64,000 nucleotides of DNA. Source: Arcanobacterium bovis (GTDB taxonomy: Bacteria > Actinomycetota > Actinomycetes > Actinomycetales > Actinomycetaceae). The notes under the pieces are model-generated. The model was not told the DNA's origin, did not search any database, and saw only the letters and a list, made by a program, of their open reading frames with translations. Positions 35,305-43,749 of this stretch are shown here, one piece after another (the stretch's first letter is position 1; each line of letters opens with the position of its first letter). The stretch lies in NCBI RefSeq assembly GCF_004331995.1, contig NZ_SJDT01000006.1:54998-118997 (forward strand). Direction: 5' to 3'. A program made the translations under genes and the position numbers.

Positions 35305-36315
35305 ATGGCTGGAGGACTAACCTACACAATGCTCGACGGTGCGGATATGGCAACCGCCGAAGTTTACGGACGTACTCTTGTTGAACTCGCCAAAGAGCAT
35401 CCTGAGATCGTTGGTTTTTCTGGCGATCTAGCGAAGTCTACGAAGATCGGTCTGCTTGCTGACGCTTTCCCAGAACGATTCTTCAATGTAGGTATTGCTG
35501 AGCAGAACATGTTTGGTATGGCTGCAGGTATGGCGAAGTGCGGATTCGTACCTTTCGTATCGACCTTCGCTTCCTTCGCAACGCTCCGCGCTCTTGAACA
35601 GCTTCGCACCGACGTCTGCTACGGCAACGCGAACGTGAAGGTAATTGCCACGCATTCTGGTCTCTCATTTGGGCAAGCGGGATCAACCCATCAGAGCCCA
35701 GAAGATTTCGGAATCCTGCGTTCGATTTCAAATCTCGTTACGCTCTGCCCAGCTGATGGTATGGCTACTGCGCAGGCAGTAGAAGCGGTCTACGAGCACA
35801 ATGGCCCTGCTTATGTGCGAGTGAACCGCGGCTTTGACCAGAAGGTCTACAGCGAACCGATTCCAGATTTCCGAATTGGTGGATCACACACGCTAATGGA
35901 GGGATCCGATATTACCATCATGGCTTCAGGTGCTCCGGTATGGCGTGCACTCCAAGCTGCTGAGCGCCTGCGCTCTGAGGATGGACTTTCCGTGCGCGTA
36001 ATCGACCTCTATTCGATCAAGCCACTTGATGAGGAAACGATCAAGGCGGCTGTTGCAGAAACCCGACGTGTTATTACGGTTGAAGATGCCAATATCGCAC
36101 ATGGCTTGGGTTCAGCGGTAGCTGACATCGCCGCTAGCACTGGAAAGGGCTTCGCCTTCCGCAAGCTCGGTATTCCAGACAAGTGGTCGATGATTGGACA
36201 GCCAGAAGATCTCTTCGCGCATTACGGCTACGACGAGAACGGCATCCTCGAAACGGCTCGCGAGCTAATGCGAATTGAGATCGAGGAAGACGACGATTGG
36301 GATGATGAGGTCTGA
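35305..36315 (+). CDS. Transketolase, C-terminal (pyrimidine-binding and C-terminal) subunit
   Basis: 336 residues, completing the split enzyme. Features: the pyrimidine-domain catalytic Glu in FNVGIAEQNMFGMAAGMAK near residue 68, then FVSTFASFATLRALEQLRTD, THSGLSFGQAGSTHQSPEDF near residue 118, and the C-terminal domain with VRVIDLYSIKPLDEETIKAA. The last residues are very acidic (EIEEDDDWDDEV), unusual for the family. GGAGAAG precedes the start. With the upstream subunit it should form an alpha2beta2 ThDP enzyme that transfers two-carbon ketol units. Confidence 0.92.
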   Translation: MAGGLTYTMLDGADMATAEVYGRTLVELAKEHPEIVGFSGDLAKSTKIGLLADAFPERFFNVGIAEQNMFGMAAGMAKCGFVPFVSTFASFATLRALEQLRTDVCYGNANVKVIATHSGLSFGQAGSTHQSPEDFGILRSISNLVTLCPADGMATAQAVEAVYEHNGPAYVRVNRGFDQKVYSEPIPDFRIGGSHTLMEGSDITIMASGAPVWRALQAAERLRSEDGLSVRVIDLYSIKPLDEETIKAAVAETRRVITVEDANIAHGLGSAVADIAASTGKGFAFRKLGIPDKWSMIGQPEDLFAHYGYDENGILETARELMRIEIEEDDDWDDEV

Positions 36316-36317
36316 TT

Positions 36318-37136
36318 ATGTCTGAGGAAAAGACTGCGGACGACGTCCGGTACCAGACCATCGTATTCCTCAATGCAGTCGTTCCCGTGCTCAAGCCGAT
36401 CATCGCCGAAACACCTGCTCTCAAGAAGGCTTTTCGCGGCAAGAACGGTGTAGTGCAGATTTCGGCGCTCACTGGGGAGAGTAACGACGACGGAACGCCA
36501 GGAAAGATGGCGACGCATCTCGTCGTCGAAGACGGTGATGTGACGGTTCGGGTGGGCGAACATTTGGCTCCCAATTTGGAGCTGGAATTTGCTTCACGAG
36601 AGGATCTCAACACCTTCTTTACTGGTGGATTGAAGCTGCCGAAGATGAAAGGTGCTCTTTCCAATCCAGGATTGCTGGTGGCTACCGTCCGATCACTGCT
36701 CAAGATGTCGAGTTTGCTCGGCGCGACTGAACCTCCTGAGGATCCAGATGATCAAGCACTTCTCGTCAAGTGCATGTTCTACCTCCTGACAAGCGGAATT
36801 TCGCAGTTGAACAAGGCGAAACATCCACTGTTTAGGGACTGGGCCAATAGGCAGCCAGATCGCGTGTACCAGCTTACGGTAGTGGGTCGCGAAGATCTTG
36901 ATGCGTATATCAGGGTCAAAGGCGGCCGGTCTAAGGCAGTGCGCGGCTCTTACACGCGGTCGAAGCCGTTCTTTGCAATGGCATTCGATTCAACGCGAAG
37001 TGCGCTCGGAATCCTCCTTGATGTTGACGACATGATTGAGGCAACTGTGTCTCAAAAGATCGTGATGCAAGGAGCTCCGGAGTATGGCGCGGAACTTGGA
37101 GAACTAATGCAAACAGTGGGAGGTTACGCCAAATGA
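36318..37136 (+). CDS. Protein of unknown function, likely paralogue of the 32397 gene product
   Basis: 272 residues, soluble. Like the first gene of the operon it appears to have two SCP2-like halves: KMATHLVVEDGDVTVRVGEH with PNLELEFASREDLNTFFTGG, then VYQLTVVGREDLDAYIRVKG with KPFFAMAFDSTRSALGILLD and IVMQGAPEYGAELGELM. The order of motifs (QL.V.G, Y.R.K, a strand ending in a Phe, then a short helix) parallels the 32397 protein, although sequence identity is low. A hydrophobic-ligand or acyl carrier role is only an inference. Two bases separate it from the transketolase stop and its own stop overlaps the next start. Confidence 0.6.
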   Translation: MSEEKTADDVRYQTIVFLNAVVPVLKPIIAETPALKKAFRGKNGVVQISALTGESNDDGTPGKMATHLVVEDGDVTVRVGEHLAPNLELEFASREDLNTFFTGGLKLPKMKGALSNPGLLVATVRSLLKMSSLLGATEPPEDPDDQALLVKCMFYLLTSGISQLNKAKHPLFRDWANRQPDRVYQLTVVGREDLDAYIRVKGGRSKAVRGSYTRSKPFFAMAFDSTRSALGILLDVDDMIEATVSQKIVMQGAPEYGAELGELMQTVGGYAK

Positions 37137-37687
37137 ATGACGTACTAAAAGCAGTCAAGTCATTCTTGACCCGAGGCCGCAATCACGGGCTGAATCACGT
37201 GGGTGTTACCGTTTCTGATTTTGAGGCGGCAGTTAAGTGGTACAACGACATGTTTGATTTCCACTTGGTGAACGAGCTACGTATCGAAGGCGAAACCGCT
37301 AATAAACTCGCAAGTCTTTACGGCACAACTGGTCTGTCCATTCGGCTTGGATTCCTCGGAACGAATAGCAATGCGATGCTAGAAATTTTCGAGTTCACGC
37401 CAAAGATTGAAGGACAAGCTACGAATTGGCAGAAGAATGGTTATTCGCACGCTGCTATTTCGGTATCCAATGTCGCTGCTTGGAAGCGTAAATTGGAAGC
37501 TAGGGGAGTCGAGTTTGTCACTGGTGTGCAGTACAACAACGGTACGCATTGGGCTTTCATGAAAGATCCCGATGGCAACCTCATCGAATTGATCGATTAT
37601 CATGCAAATCGACTGATTCTTGGTTGTGCATCGAATATTGTAGGTAGGGTCATGAAGAAAGCTCAGTTTGGCTCCTACTATATGTAA
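37133..37687 (+). CDS. VOC-superfamily (glyoxalase/epimerase-like) metalloprotein
   Basis: 184 residues with one VOC domain of two beta-alpha-beta-beta-beta units. Likely metal ligands: His in LNHVGVTVSDFE, Glu in NAMLEIFEF, His in YSHAAISVSN and Glu in GNLIELIDYH, the 2-His-2-Glu set of glyoxalase I, epimerases and related enzymes. The substrate cannot be read from sequence; a role in isomerising or cleaving an alpha-hydroxyketone made by the transketolase would fit (inference). The ATG overlaps the previous stop by four bases (ATGA). Last gene of the operon; a GAAA-loop hairpin follows. Confidence 0.8.
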   Translation: MNDVLKAVKSFLTRGRNHGLNHVGVTVSDFEAAVKWYNDMFDFHLVNELRIEGETANKLASLYGTTGLSIRLGFLGTNSNAMLEIFEFTPKIEGQATNWQKNGYSHAAISVSNVAAWKRKLEARGVEFVTGVQYNNGTHWAFMKDPDGNLIELIDYHANRLILGCASNIVGRVMKKAQFGSYYM

Positions 37688-37715
37688 TCGTCTTTAGTCT
37701 CCTTCAAAAGATGAA

Positions 37716-37758
37716 GCTGGGGTGGCAAGAAGAAATTCTTGCCACCCCAGCGCTTTAT
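37716..37758 (+). terminator. Terminator of the transketolase operon
   Basis: GCTGGGGTGGCAAGAA (37716-37731) pairs perfectly with 37736-37751 across a GAAA tetraloop, followed by GCTTTATTT. Between here and the next hairpin (about 180 bases) I see no gene. Confidence 0.85.
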
Positions 37759-37929
37759 TTGCGTATATCAAAATGTTTGTCGGTGTGAGTCCTCAATATC
37801 GTTGGCTACTGCTGAGCAGTGCTATCAACTTGTGAATGACACGTGGTTATTATCAATGTTCAGCGTGGAGTCGTGGTGGAGATACGTGACTGCGAAGTAT
37901 CTATCATGCATGTACAGTTTCGGTGGCAC

Positions 37930-37961
37930 AAAAGTGGGTCGCAGCTTTCGCTGCGACCCAC
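37930..37961 (-). terminator. Terminator of the sugar transporter operon
   Basis: On the minus strand GTGGGTCGCAGC, a GAAA tetraloop, and GCTGCGACCCAC, followed by TTTTGTG. It lies about 20 bases beyond the stop of the binding protein. Confidence 0.85.
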
Positions 37962-37982
37962 GATTAAGTAATCTCTAAGAGA

Positions 37983-39098
37983 TTACTTGGTTGCGCTCTT
38001 AACGGCTTCTAGCTTCGTTGGTTCATCCTTGTAAACCTCAGCAGCGTTATCCTTGGTTGCAACCTTTGGCTCAAGGAGGAATGCTGGAACATCCTTCACC
38101 TTGTTGTTGTACTGCTTGGCGTCAACCTTGATTCCGTTGAGTTCCTTGATGTCCTTCTTGCCAGCAATAAGCTCCTTGGCAAGTGCTACAACGTTCTCAA
38201 CAAGTGGCTTGGTCGGCTTCGAAATGGTGGAGTACTGCTTGCCTTCCATGATCCACTTCAGCGACTCAAGCTCGGAATCCTGACCAGTTACAACTGGAAG
38301 TGGCGACTTGCCTGCCTGCTGCACTGATGTAAGAGCAGCACGTGCGAGGGTATCGTTAGGGGAGAGGATACCATCTGGAACTGCCGAACCCTGGTAGTGC
38401 TGGGTAAGGATTGCATCCATGCGGGTCTGTGCGTTCTCTGGCTTCCATCCCTGGGTTGCAGCCTCTTCACGCTTCATCTGTCCTGAAACGACCTTAACCT
38501 TGCCAGCGTCAATCTCTGGCTTGAGAATAGACATTGCGCCATCGAAGAACTTTGCGGAGTTCGAGTCATCGTTCGAACCTGCGATGAGCTCGATGTTCCA
38601 TGGACCGCCAGCCTTCTTGGCCTCGAGACCCTTGAGCAGTGCCTCGCCCTGCTTCACGCCAACACCGAAGTTGTCGTATGCAACGTAGTAGTCAATGTTC
38701 TTTGTCTCAAGAAGAAGACGATCGTATGCGATCACTGGAATCTTGGCATCGGCAGCTTTCTGAAGCTGAGTTCCAAGGGAGCTTCCGTCAACTGCGCCAA
38801 TGATGAGAACCTTAGCTCCGTTGGTGATCATTGCATCGAGCTGCTGCTGCTGCTGTGGAACGCCGTCGTTGGCGAACTGCACATCACACTTGAGATTCGA
38901 TGCTTCACAGAGTTCCTTGAAGTAGTTTTCTGCTTCAACCCAGTTCTCTGAGGTCTTCTGTGGAAGGGAAACGCCGATATCAGTTCCGCCAGACTTCTCT
39001 GCCTTGCTATCGGACTTGTCACCAGCATTGCCAGAGCAAGCTGATAGTGATAGGGCTGCAACTGCACCAATTGCAGCGATCTTTTTGATCATTCGCAT
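37983..39098 (-). CDS. Sugar ABC transporter substrate-binding lipoprotein (ChvE/MmsE-like)
   Basis: Periplasmic-type binding protein anchored as a lipoprotein: signal with lipobox LSLSAC, Cys about 21. 371 residues, the PBP-I (ribose/xylose-binding) fold. Characteristic stretches: DIGVSLPQKTSENW after the linker, KVLIIGAVDGSSLGTQLQKA, KIPVIAYDRLL, and PDGILSPNDTLARAAL. These match the ChvE/multiple-monosaccharide group (xylose, galactose, arabinose, glucose). It is the last gene of the operon, after a 93-base gap that holds a small hairpin (39138-39155, TAGAGCGA/TCGCTCTA), which may set its expression apart from the permease. Confidence 0.9.
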   Translation of the reverse strand: MRMIKKIAAIGAVAALSLSACSGNAGDKSDSKAEKSGGTDIGVSLPQKTSENWVEAENYFKELCEASNLKCDVQFANDGVPQQQQQLDAMITNGAKVLIIGAVDGSSLGTQLQKAADAKIPVIAYDRLLLETKNIDYYVAYDNFGVGVKQGEALLKGLEAKKAGGPWNIELIAGSNDDSNSAKFFDGAMSILKPEIDAGKVKVVSGQMKREEAATQGWKPENAQTRMDAILTQHYQGSAVPDGILSPNDTLARAALTSVQQAGKSPLPVVTGQDSELESLKWIMEGKQYSTISKPTKPLVENVVALAKELIAGKKDIKELNGIKVDAKQYNNKVKDVPAFLLEPKVATKDNAAEVYKDEPTKLEAVKSATK

Positions 39099-39191
39099 TT
39101 TTTACCTCACTTGTTGTTTAGTCCTGGTGCCCCAGGTTAGAGCGACATCGCTCTACGGCCGAAGCCGCAGTCTTTAGTGTGCGCTTAGGCG

Positions 39192-40454
39192 CTAGGCTTG
39201 AACAGGGTTTGGCTGTTCAGCCGATTCTTTGTCTTTTTTGAATGATTTGGTAATTGTACCAATAATTGATGGACGACCTTGCATCTTGGAGATAACGTCG
39301 AATGCTACCGCTGCTAGGAGCACAAGTCCCTTGACCATTGAGGTTACGTGGGCGCCTGCGCCGAGAAGCTGGAGGCCGTTGTTCAAGAATGCCATAACCA
39401 TAGCGCCAACCATGGTTCCACCGAGTGTTCCAATACCGCCCCACACAGAAGCGCCACCGATGAACACGGATGCAATAGCATCAAGTTCCCAGTTCTGACC
39501 GTCAAATGGCGTAGAAGCGTTTGAGCGCCCCACGAACACAACTGCCGCGATCGAAGCCAAGAGCGCAGAGTTAAACATAACGAAAAAGTTAATTCGACGC
39601 ACTGAAATGCCAGTGAGAGCTGCTGCGGTACGGTTTCCACCGACGGCGTAGACGCCGCGTCCGAGCGGGGTATTACGAGCAAGGAAGTTGTAGATGAGGA
39701 AGAGTGCTACCACAATTAAGCCCGAAATTGGGAAAGAAGTTCCTGGACGTCCAGTTGCAAAGACCCAACCGAGACCAATGATAGCGACGCCAATGAACAC
39801 AAGCTGTGCGATGAATACCCACGTTGGGTTCACCTCAGCACCTGCCTTAGTAAGGCGTACGCGACGACGAAGCTTGAGAATTGCGGTAACGATTGTTGCG
39901 AGTACGGCGAGAATAATCGTTTCAGTGTTGACGATCCAGTTTCCAAAGCTCAGAGGTGGAAGCCAGTTCATGTAGCCAGAACCGAGGAACTTGATTTGTT
40001 CTGGAACTGGGATCGAGGTGGATTTTCCAATCCACTGATTCAAACCACGGAAGAAGAGCATGCCGGCAAGTGTTACCACGAAGGCTGGAACACCGATCAT
40101 TGACACCCAGAAGCCGTTCCAGATACCAGCAAGAACGCCACAACCGATAGCAATAAGCAAGCCGAGGTACCACGGCATGCCGTTCACCGTCGTCATAATT
40201 GCAAGAACGATTCCAACCACAGCGGCGACCGAACCGACAGACAGGTCGATGTGACCAGCAATAATAACGAGTACCATGCCCATAGCCAAGATCAGCACGT
40301 AGGCGTTTCCAGAAATCACGTTCTGCAGGTTCTGCGCCGATATAACGGTACCGCCAGTTTTCCAATTGAAGAAAAGAACTTCCAGAACAAGGACCAAAAC
40401 CATGGTCAGCTGGCGTAGATTACCACCCAGCAATTGTTTAATTGAACTCATCAT
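39192..40454 (-). CDS. Sugar ABC transporter permease (GguB/MmsB-like)
   Basis: Inner-membrane subunit of the RbsC/XylH family, 420 residues with about ten to twelve hydrophobic segments. Recognisable: VLILAMGMVLVIIAGHIDLS with SVGSVAAVVGIVLA near residue 55, and the EAA-like cytosolic loop NRTAAALTGISVRRINFFVM near residue 278. Within the family this length and the GHIDLSVGS form are typical of GguB/XylH permeases. The start follows the ATPase stop by nine bases without a strong ribosome site, so coupling to the ATPase is likely. Confidence 0.91.
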   Translation of the reverse strand: MMSSIKQLLGGNLRQLTMVLVLVLEVLFFNWKTGGTVISAQNLQNVISGNAYVLILAMGMVLVIIAGHIDLSVGSVAAVVGIVLAIMTTVNGMPWYLGLLIAIGCGVLAGIWNGFWVSMIGVPAFVVTLAGMLFFRGLNQWIGKSTSIPVPEQIKFLGSGYMNWLPPLSFGNWIVNTETIILAVLATIVTAILKLRRRVRLTKAGAEVNPTWVFIAQLVFIGVAIIGLGWVFATGRPGTSFPISGLIVVALFLIYNFLARNTPLGRGVYAVGGNRTAAALTGISVRRINFFVMFNSALLASIAAVVFVGRSNASTPFDGQNWELDAIASVFIGGASVWGGIGTLGGTMVGAMVMAFLNNGLQLLGAGAHVTSMVKGLVLLAAVAFDVISKMQGRPSIIGTITKSFKKDKESAEQPNPVQA

Positions 40455-40463
40455 CTTTGGTAA

Positions 40464-42029
40464 CTACTTTCTTGGATTGGATTTAGACGACGTGGGGTTC
40501 ATGAGGCGCATCAGAGTTTCCTGATCTGCCTCGCTGGTTGGAACCGAGCCAGTGATTTCACCTTCGAAAATGGTGTAAACACGATCGGTGATACCGAGAA
40601 GCTCGGGTAGTTCAGAAGAAATCACGATCACTGCCATTCCTGCCTGAGCAAGTTTTGCAATGAGTGTGTAGATCTCGAACTTGGCGCCAACATCGATGCC
40701 ACGGGTAGGCTCATCAAGGATAAGGACGCGTGGATCGGTGTACATCCATTTACCGAGCACAACTTTTTGCATATTTCCGCCGGAGAGTGTGGCCACGCCG
40801 GTATCAATTGATGGTGTCTTGATACGCAAATCGCGGCGATATTCTTCGGTTATCTCACGAACATGCTGCCAGTCGATTGCGACACCGCCGTGGGTGGCTT
40901 TCTTGTACTTCGCCGAAACGGTTTGACCTTTAATATCGTCAAGGAGGTTCAGGCCCTGAACCTTGCGGTCTTCCGGCAGATAAGCAAGACCAGCGGCGAT
41001 AGCTTGTGGAACTGACTTGATCGTCACTTCCTTGCCATCAATAAAGATTTGACCGCTCTCAAAAATGCCGTAGGAACGTCCGAAAATCGACCGCGCCAAT
41101 TCGGTGCGTCCTGCGCCCATGAGACCAGCAAGTCCGACTACTTCACCGGCACGAACGTTAAAAGATTCATTTTTGCAAATGAAGCGTTCTGTGTTCACGG
41201 GGTGGCGAACATTCCAGTTGCGCACTTCAAAGACGACGTCGCCAATCTTTGGATCGCGGTCTGGGAAGCGGTTGTCGAGCGGGCGACCCACCATCGAACG
41301 GATGATGCGGTCTTCGTCCACATCGCCGTCGTGAATCGACATAGTTTCGATCGTTTTACCATCGCGAATAACCGTGATGTGATCCGAAACAGCTGCGATT
41401 TCGTTAAGCTTATGCGAAATCATGATCTGCGAAACGCCACGCTCGCGCTGCTTAATCATGAGGTCAAGCAGATGAGCAGATTCCTCTTCATTCAAGGCTG
41501 AGGTTGGTTCGTCGAGGATGAGAAGCTTAACGTTCTTCGATAGGGCCTTGGCGATCTCAACAAGTTGCTGCTTGCCAACACCGAGTTCTTTGACTGGTGT
41601 ATCTGGATCATCGTCGAGACCTACCTCCGCCAAGAGTAGGCGGGCGCGTTTACGGGTCTCAACCCAGTCGATGCTCATGCCACTCTTGATTTCACTGCCG
41701 AGGAAGATATTTTCGGCAATAGAAAGCTCAGGAATAAGTGCAAGCTCCTGGTGGATAATCACGATTCCGCGTGATTCTGAGTCGCGGATGTTCTTAAACT
41801 GGCACACTTCGCCTTCGTAGACGATATCTCCCGAGTATGTGCCGTGTGGCCACACGCCTGAGAGTACCTTCATCAACGTAGACTTTCCCGCGCCGTTCTC
41901 GCCACACAGGGAATGGATGCTTCCCTTAGTAACTTGGAACGTTACGTGGTCAAGTGCACGAACCCCCGGAAACTCTTTCGAGATGGAGCGCATCTCTAGA
42001 ATGATGGGATTCTCGGCAGTCGAATTCAC
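40464..42029 (-). CDS. Sugar ABC transporter ATP-binding protein (GguA/MmsA-like, double ABC domain)
   Basis: Tandem-ATPase of the RbsA/XylG family, about 521 residues. First ABC domain: Walker [10 protein letters not shown], Walker [13 protein letters not shown]. Second domain: degenerate Walker [10 protein letters not shown], signature LSGGNMQK, Walker [13 protein letters not shown]. The start is GTG 42029 ([12 protein letters not shown]), preceded by GGAGGAC; ATG 42047 is an in-frame alternative with a poorer site. First gene of the operon, with promoter and palindromes upstream. Confidence 0.92.
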   Translation of the reverse strand: MNSTAENPIILEMRSISKEFPGVRALDHVTFQVTKGSIHSLCGENGAGKSTLMKVLSGVWPHGTYSGDIVYEGEVCQFKNIRDSESRGIVIIHQELALIPELSIAENIFLGSEIKSGMSIDWVETRKRARLLLAEVGLDDDPDTPVKELGVGKQQLVEIAKALSKNVKLLILDEPTSALNEEESAHLLDLMIKQRERGVSQIMISHKLNEIAAVSDHITVIRDGKTIETMSIHDGDVDEDRIIRSMVGRPLDNRFPDRDPKIGDVVFEVRNWNVRHPVNTERFICKNESFNVRAGEVVGLAGLMGAGRTELARSIFGRSYGIFESGQIFIDGKEVTIKSVPQAIAAGLAYLPEDRKVQGLNLLDDIKGQTVSAKYKKATHGGVAIDWQHVREITEEYRRDLRIKTPSIDTGVATLSGGNMQKVVLGKWMYTDPRVLILDEPTRGIDVGAKFEIYTLIAKLAQAGMAVIVISSELPELLGITDRVYTIFEGEITGSVPTSEADQETLMRLMNPTSSKSNPRK

Positions 42030-42053
42030 TGTGTCCTCCAATGACATCTTTGT

Positions 42054-42107
42054 CGTTATCTGCCCAGATAACGGCTTTATCTTTACACACGGTCGAGACG
42101 TCGTCAA
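42054..42107 (-). promoter_or_regulatory. Promoter and operator of the sugar transporter operon
   Basis: Minus strand: TTGACG (42107-42102), 16 bases, TAAAGA (42085-42080). Just downstream, around the expected start of transcription, is the perfect dyad CGTTATCTGCCCAGATAACG (plus strand, 42054-42073; 8-bp arms, 4-base spacer). A repressor bound there would block the promoter; the dyad resembles sites of LacI/GntR/ROK-type sugar regulators, but no regulator gene is adjacent. Confidence 0.6.
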
Positions 42108-42157
42108 TTTGACTTTGTATTGCAACAAGGGCGCATTTTAGGGCCGCGCAGCTACCA

Positions 42158-42177
42158 TTTTTGCAAGATTGCAAAAA
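42158..42177. promoter_or_regulatory. Second palindrome upstream of the sugar transporter promoter
   Basis: TTTTTGCAAGATTGCAAAAA: 9-bp arms with a two-base spacer, about 50 bases upstream of the -35 box. The region 42130-42340 is AT-rich and holds no gene; this could be an activator or catabolite-control site. Confidence 0.4.
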
Positions 42178-42363
42178 CTTTGAAAAATATTGCAAATAAA
42201 TTTCCTTGAAAATGAATGAAAATGTTCGAGACTCTGAAACGGCATGCAAGAGAAATTCATTCGCGCTTCGTAATAGGTTTGATTTTTCTTTCAAAATAAA
42301 TAACACAAAAATTTCTCAAAAAGCCATGTTTTGGGTACTTAGGACTAGGGATATGGACAGAGA

Positions 42364-42409
42364 GGGTGGCGTATTGAGAACGAAAGGGGCATCGTTCTCA
42401 ATACGCCAC
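42364..42409 (-). terminator. 19-bp hairpin after alanine dehydrogenase
   Basis: Arms 42364-42382 and 42391-42409 are perfectly complementary (core GGTGGCGTATTGAGAACGA) with an 8-nt loop, 54 bases beyond the ald stop on the minus strand. No U tract. Confidence 0.75.
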
Positions 42410-42462
42410 CGGCGTGCATTGAGATGCAGTAGATTGGGCGATCTCGATTAGATCAAACCGTG

Positions 42463-43578
42463 TTAAGCAATTGCTTCAGATGGGTTCTTGGAATCAAGAC
42501 CAAATGCAGCTGCAACGCTTTCGCAATACAGATCGCCGTTGTGAGTAGTCAAGCCGCGTAAAAGATCAGTGCGTTCCGAGAGAGCGGTCTTCCAGCCTTT
42601 GTCTGCCAGCAGGAGCGCATAGCGCATGGTGGCGTTGGTTAGGGCGTAGGTGGAAGTGCGTGGCATAACGCCTGGCATATTAGCAACGCAGTAGAAGGTC
42701 GAGTTGTGTACCGTGAAGGTTGGATCGGCATGCGTGGTTGGGTGTGAATCTTCGAAGCATCCACCTTGATCGATAGCAATATCGACAAGCACCGAACCTG
42801 GTTTCATGCCCGCAACCATGTCATTGGTTACGAGATGCGGTGCGCGTGCTCCTGGAATAAGCACCGAGCCAATCACAACATCGGCATCCTTAAGTGCCTC
42901 GGCAACTGCGAGCGGGGTAGAGTATGCAGTATCGATTTCGTCGCGATTTACATCTTCTAGGTACATGAGGCGTTCAATATTGACGTCGAATACCGTCACG
43001 CGTGATCCCATTCCAGCGGCAACCTTTGCGGCTTCGTAACCAGCGGTTCCACCACCGAGTACAACTGTCTTTGCTCGAGCAGTTCCGGCTGTGCCACCCA
43101 TGAGGATTCCGCGGCCTCCCTCAGACTTCATGAGAAGATTAGCGGCCACCTGAGCCGATAGACGACCGGCAACTTCGGACATCGGCGAAAGGAGCGGCAG
43201 GCCACCTTTATCGGTCTGAACCGTTTCGTATGCAATCGAAGTGACCTTCTTTTCGAGTAGCTTCTCAGTGAGTGGGCGATCGGCAGCCAAATGGAGATAC
43301 GTGAACAGCACCTGTCCTTCGCGCATCAGTTCATACTCAGGCTCGATTGGTTCTTTGACCTTCATGATCATATCCGCAGTTGCCCATACTTCTTCAGCAG
43401 TAGGAAGAAGCTTCGCACCAGCAGCCATGTATTCGTCGTCGGAAATCGACGAGCCTTCACCTGCTCCTGCCTGCACATACACGGTGTGTCCGTGCTTTAC
43501 TAGGGCATCGGCACCTTGTGGGGTGAGTGCAACGCGGAATTCGTTGTTCTTTATTTCTTTGGGTACACCAATGATCAT
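42463..43578 (-). CDS. ald: Alanine dehydrogenase
   Basis: NAD-dependent enzyme interconverting L-alanine and pyruvate plus ammonia. 371 residues, exactly the family size. N-terminal GVPKEIKNNEFRVALTP, substrate-site Lys in MKVKEPIEPEY, catalytic His in YLHLAADRPLTEKL, NAD-binding GGGTAGYEAAKVAAGMGSRV, and DIAIDQGGCFEDSHPTTH. It starts at ATG 43578 after GGAGTTGAAGAC. Monocistronic: the hairpin at 42364 ends it. It lies downstream of proC on the same strand with a 170-base AT-rich gap that probably holds its own promoter. Confidence 0.96.
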   Translation of the reverse strand: MIIGVPKEIKNNEFRVALTPQGADALVKHGHTVYVQAGAGEGSSISDDEYMAAGAKLLPTAEEVWATADMIMKVKEPIEPEYELMREGQVLFTYLHLAADRPLTEKLLEKKVTSIAYETVQTDKGGLPLLSPMSEVAGRLSAQVAANLLMKSEGGRGILMGGTAGTARAKTVVLGGGTAGYEAAKVAAGMGSRVTVFDVNIERLMYLEDVNRDEIDTAYSTPLAVAEALKDADVVIGSVLIPGARAPHLVTNDMVAGMKPGSVLVDIAIDQGGCFEDSHPTTHADPTFTVHNSTFYCVANMPGVMPRTSTYALTNATMRYALLLADKGWKTALSERTDLLRGLTTHNGDLYCESVAAAFGLDSKNPSEAIA

Positions 43579-43749
43579 GTCTTCAACTCCTTTGTAGAAA
43601 CCGTTGGTGACTTACTATTCAAATATAGAACGTTTTTGTGCCGTTGCGAAGCAAATTTGAAAAACTAATACTGCAAGTTTTATAAAACCGAGAGTAACGA
43701 TAATTTAACTGATGGTATTCCTCCAGCTAAAAGAGCAAAAATGCAGTTT

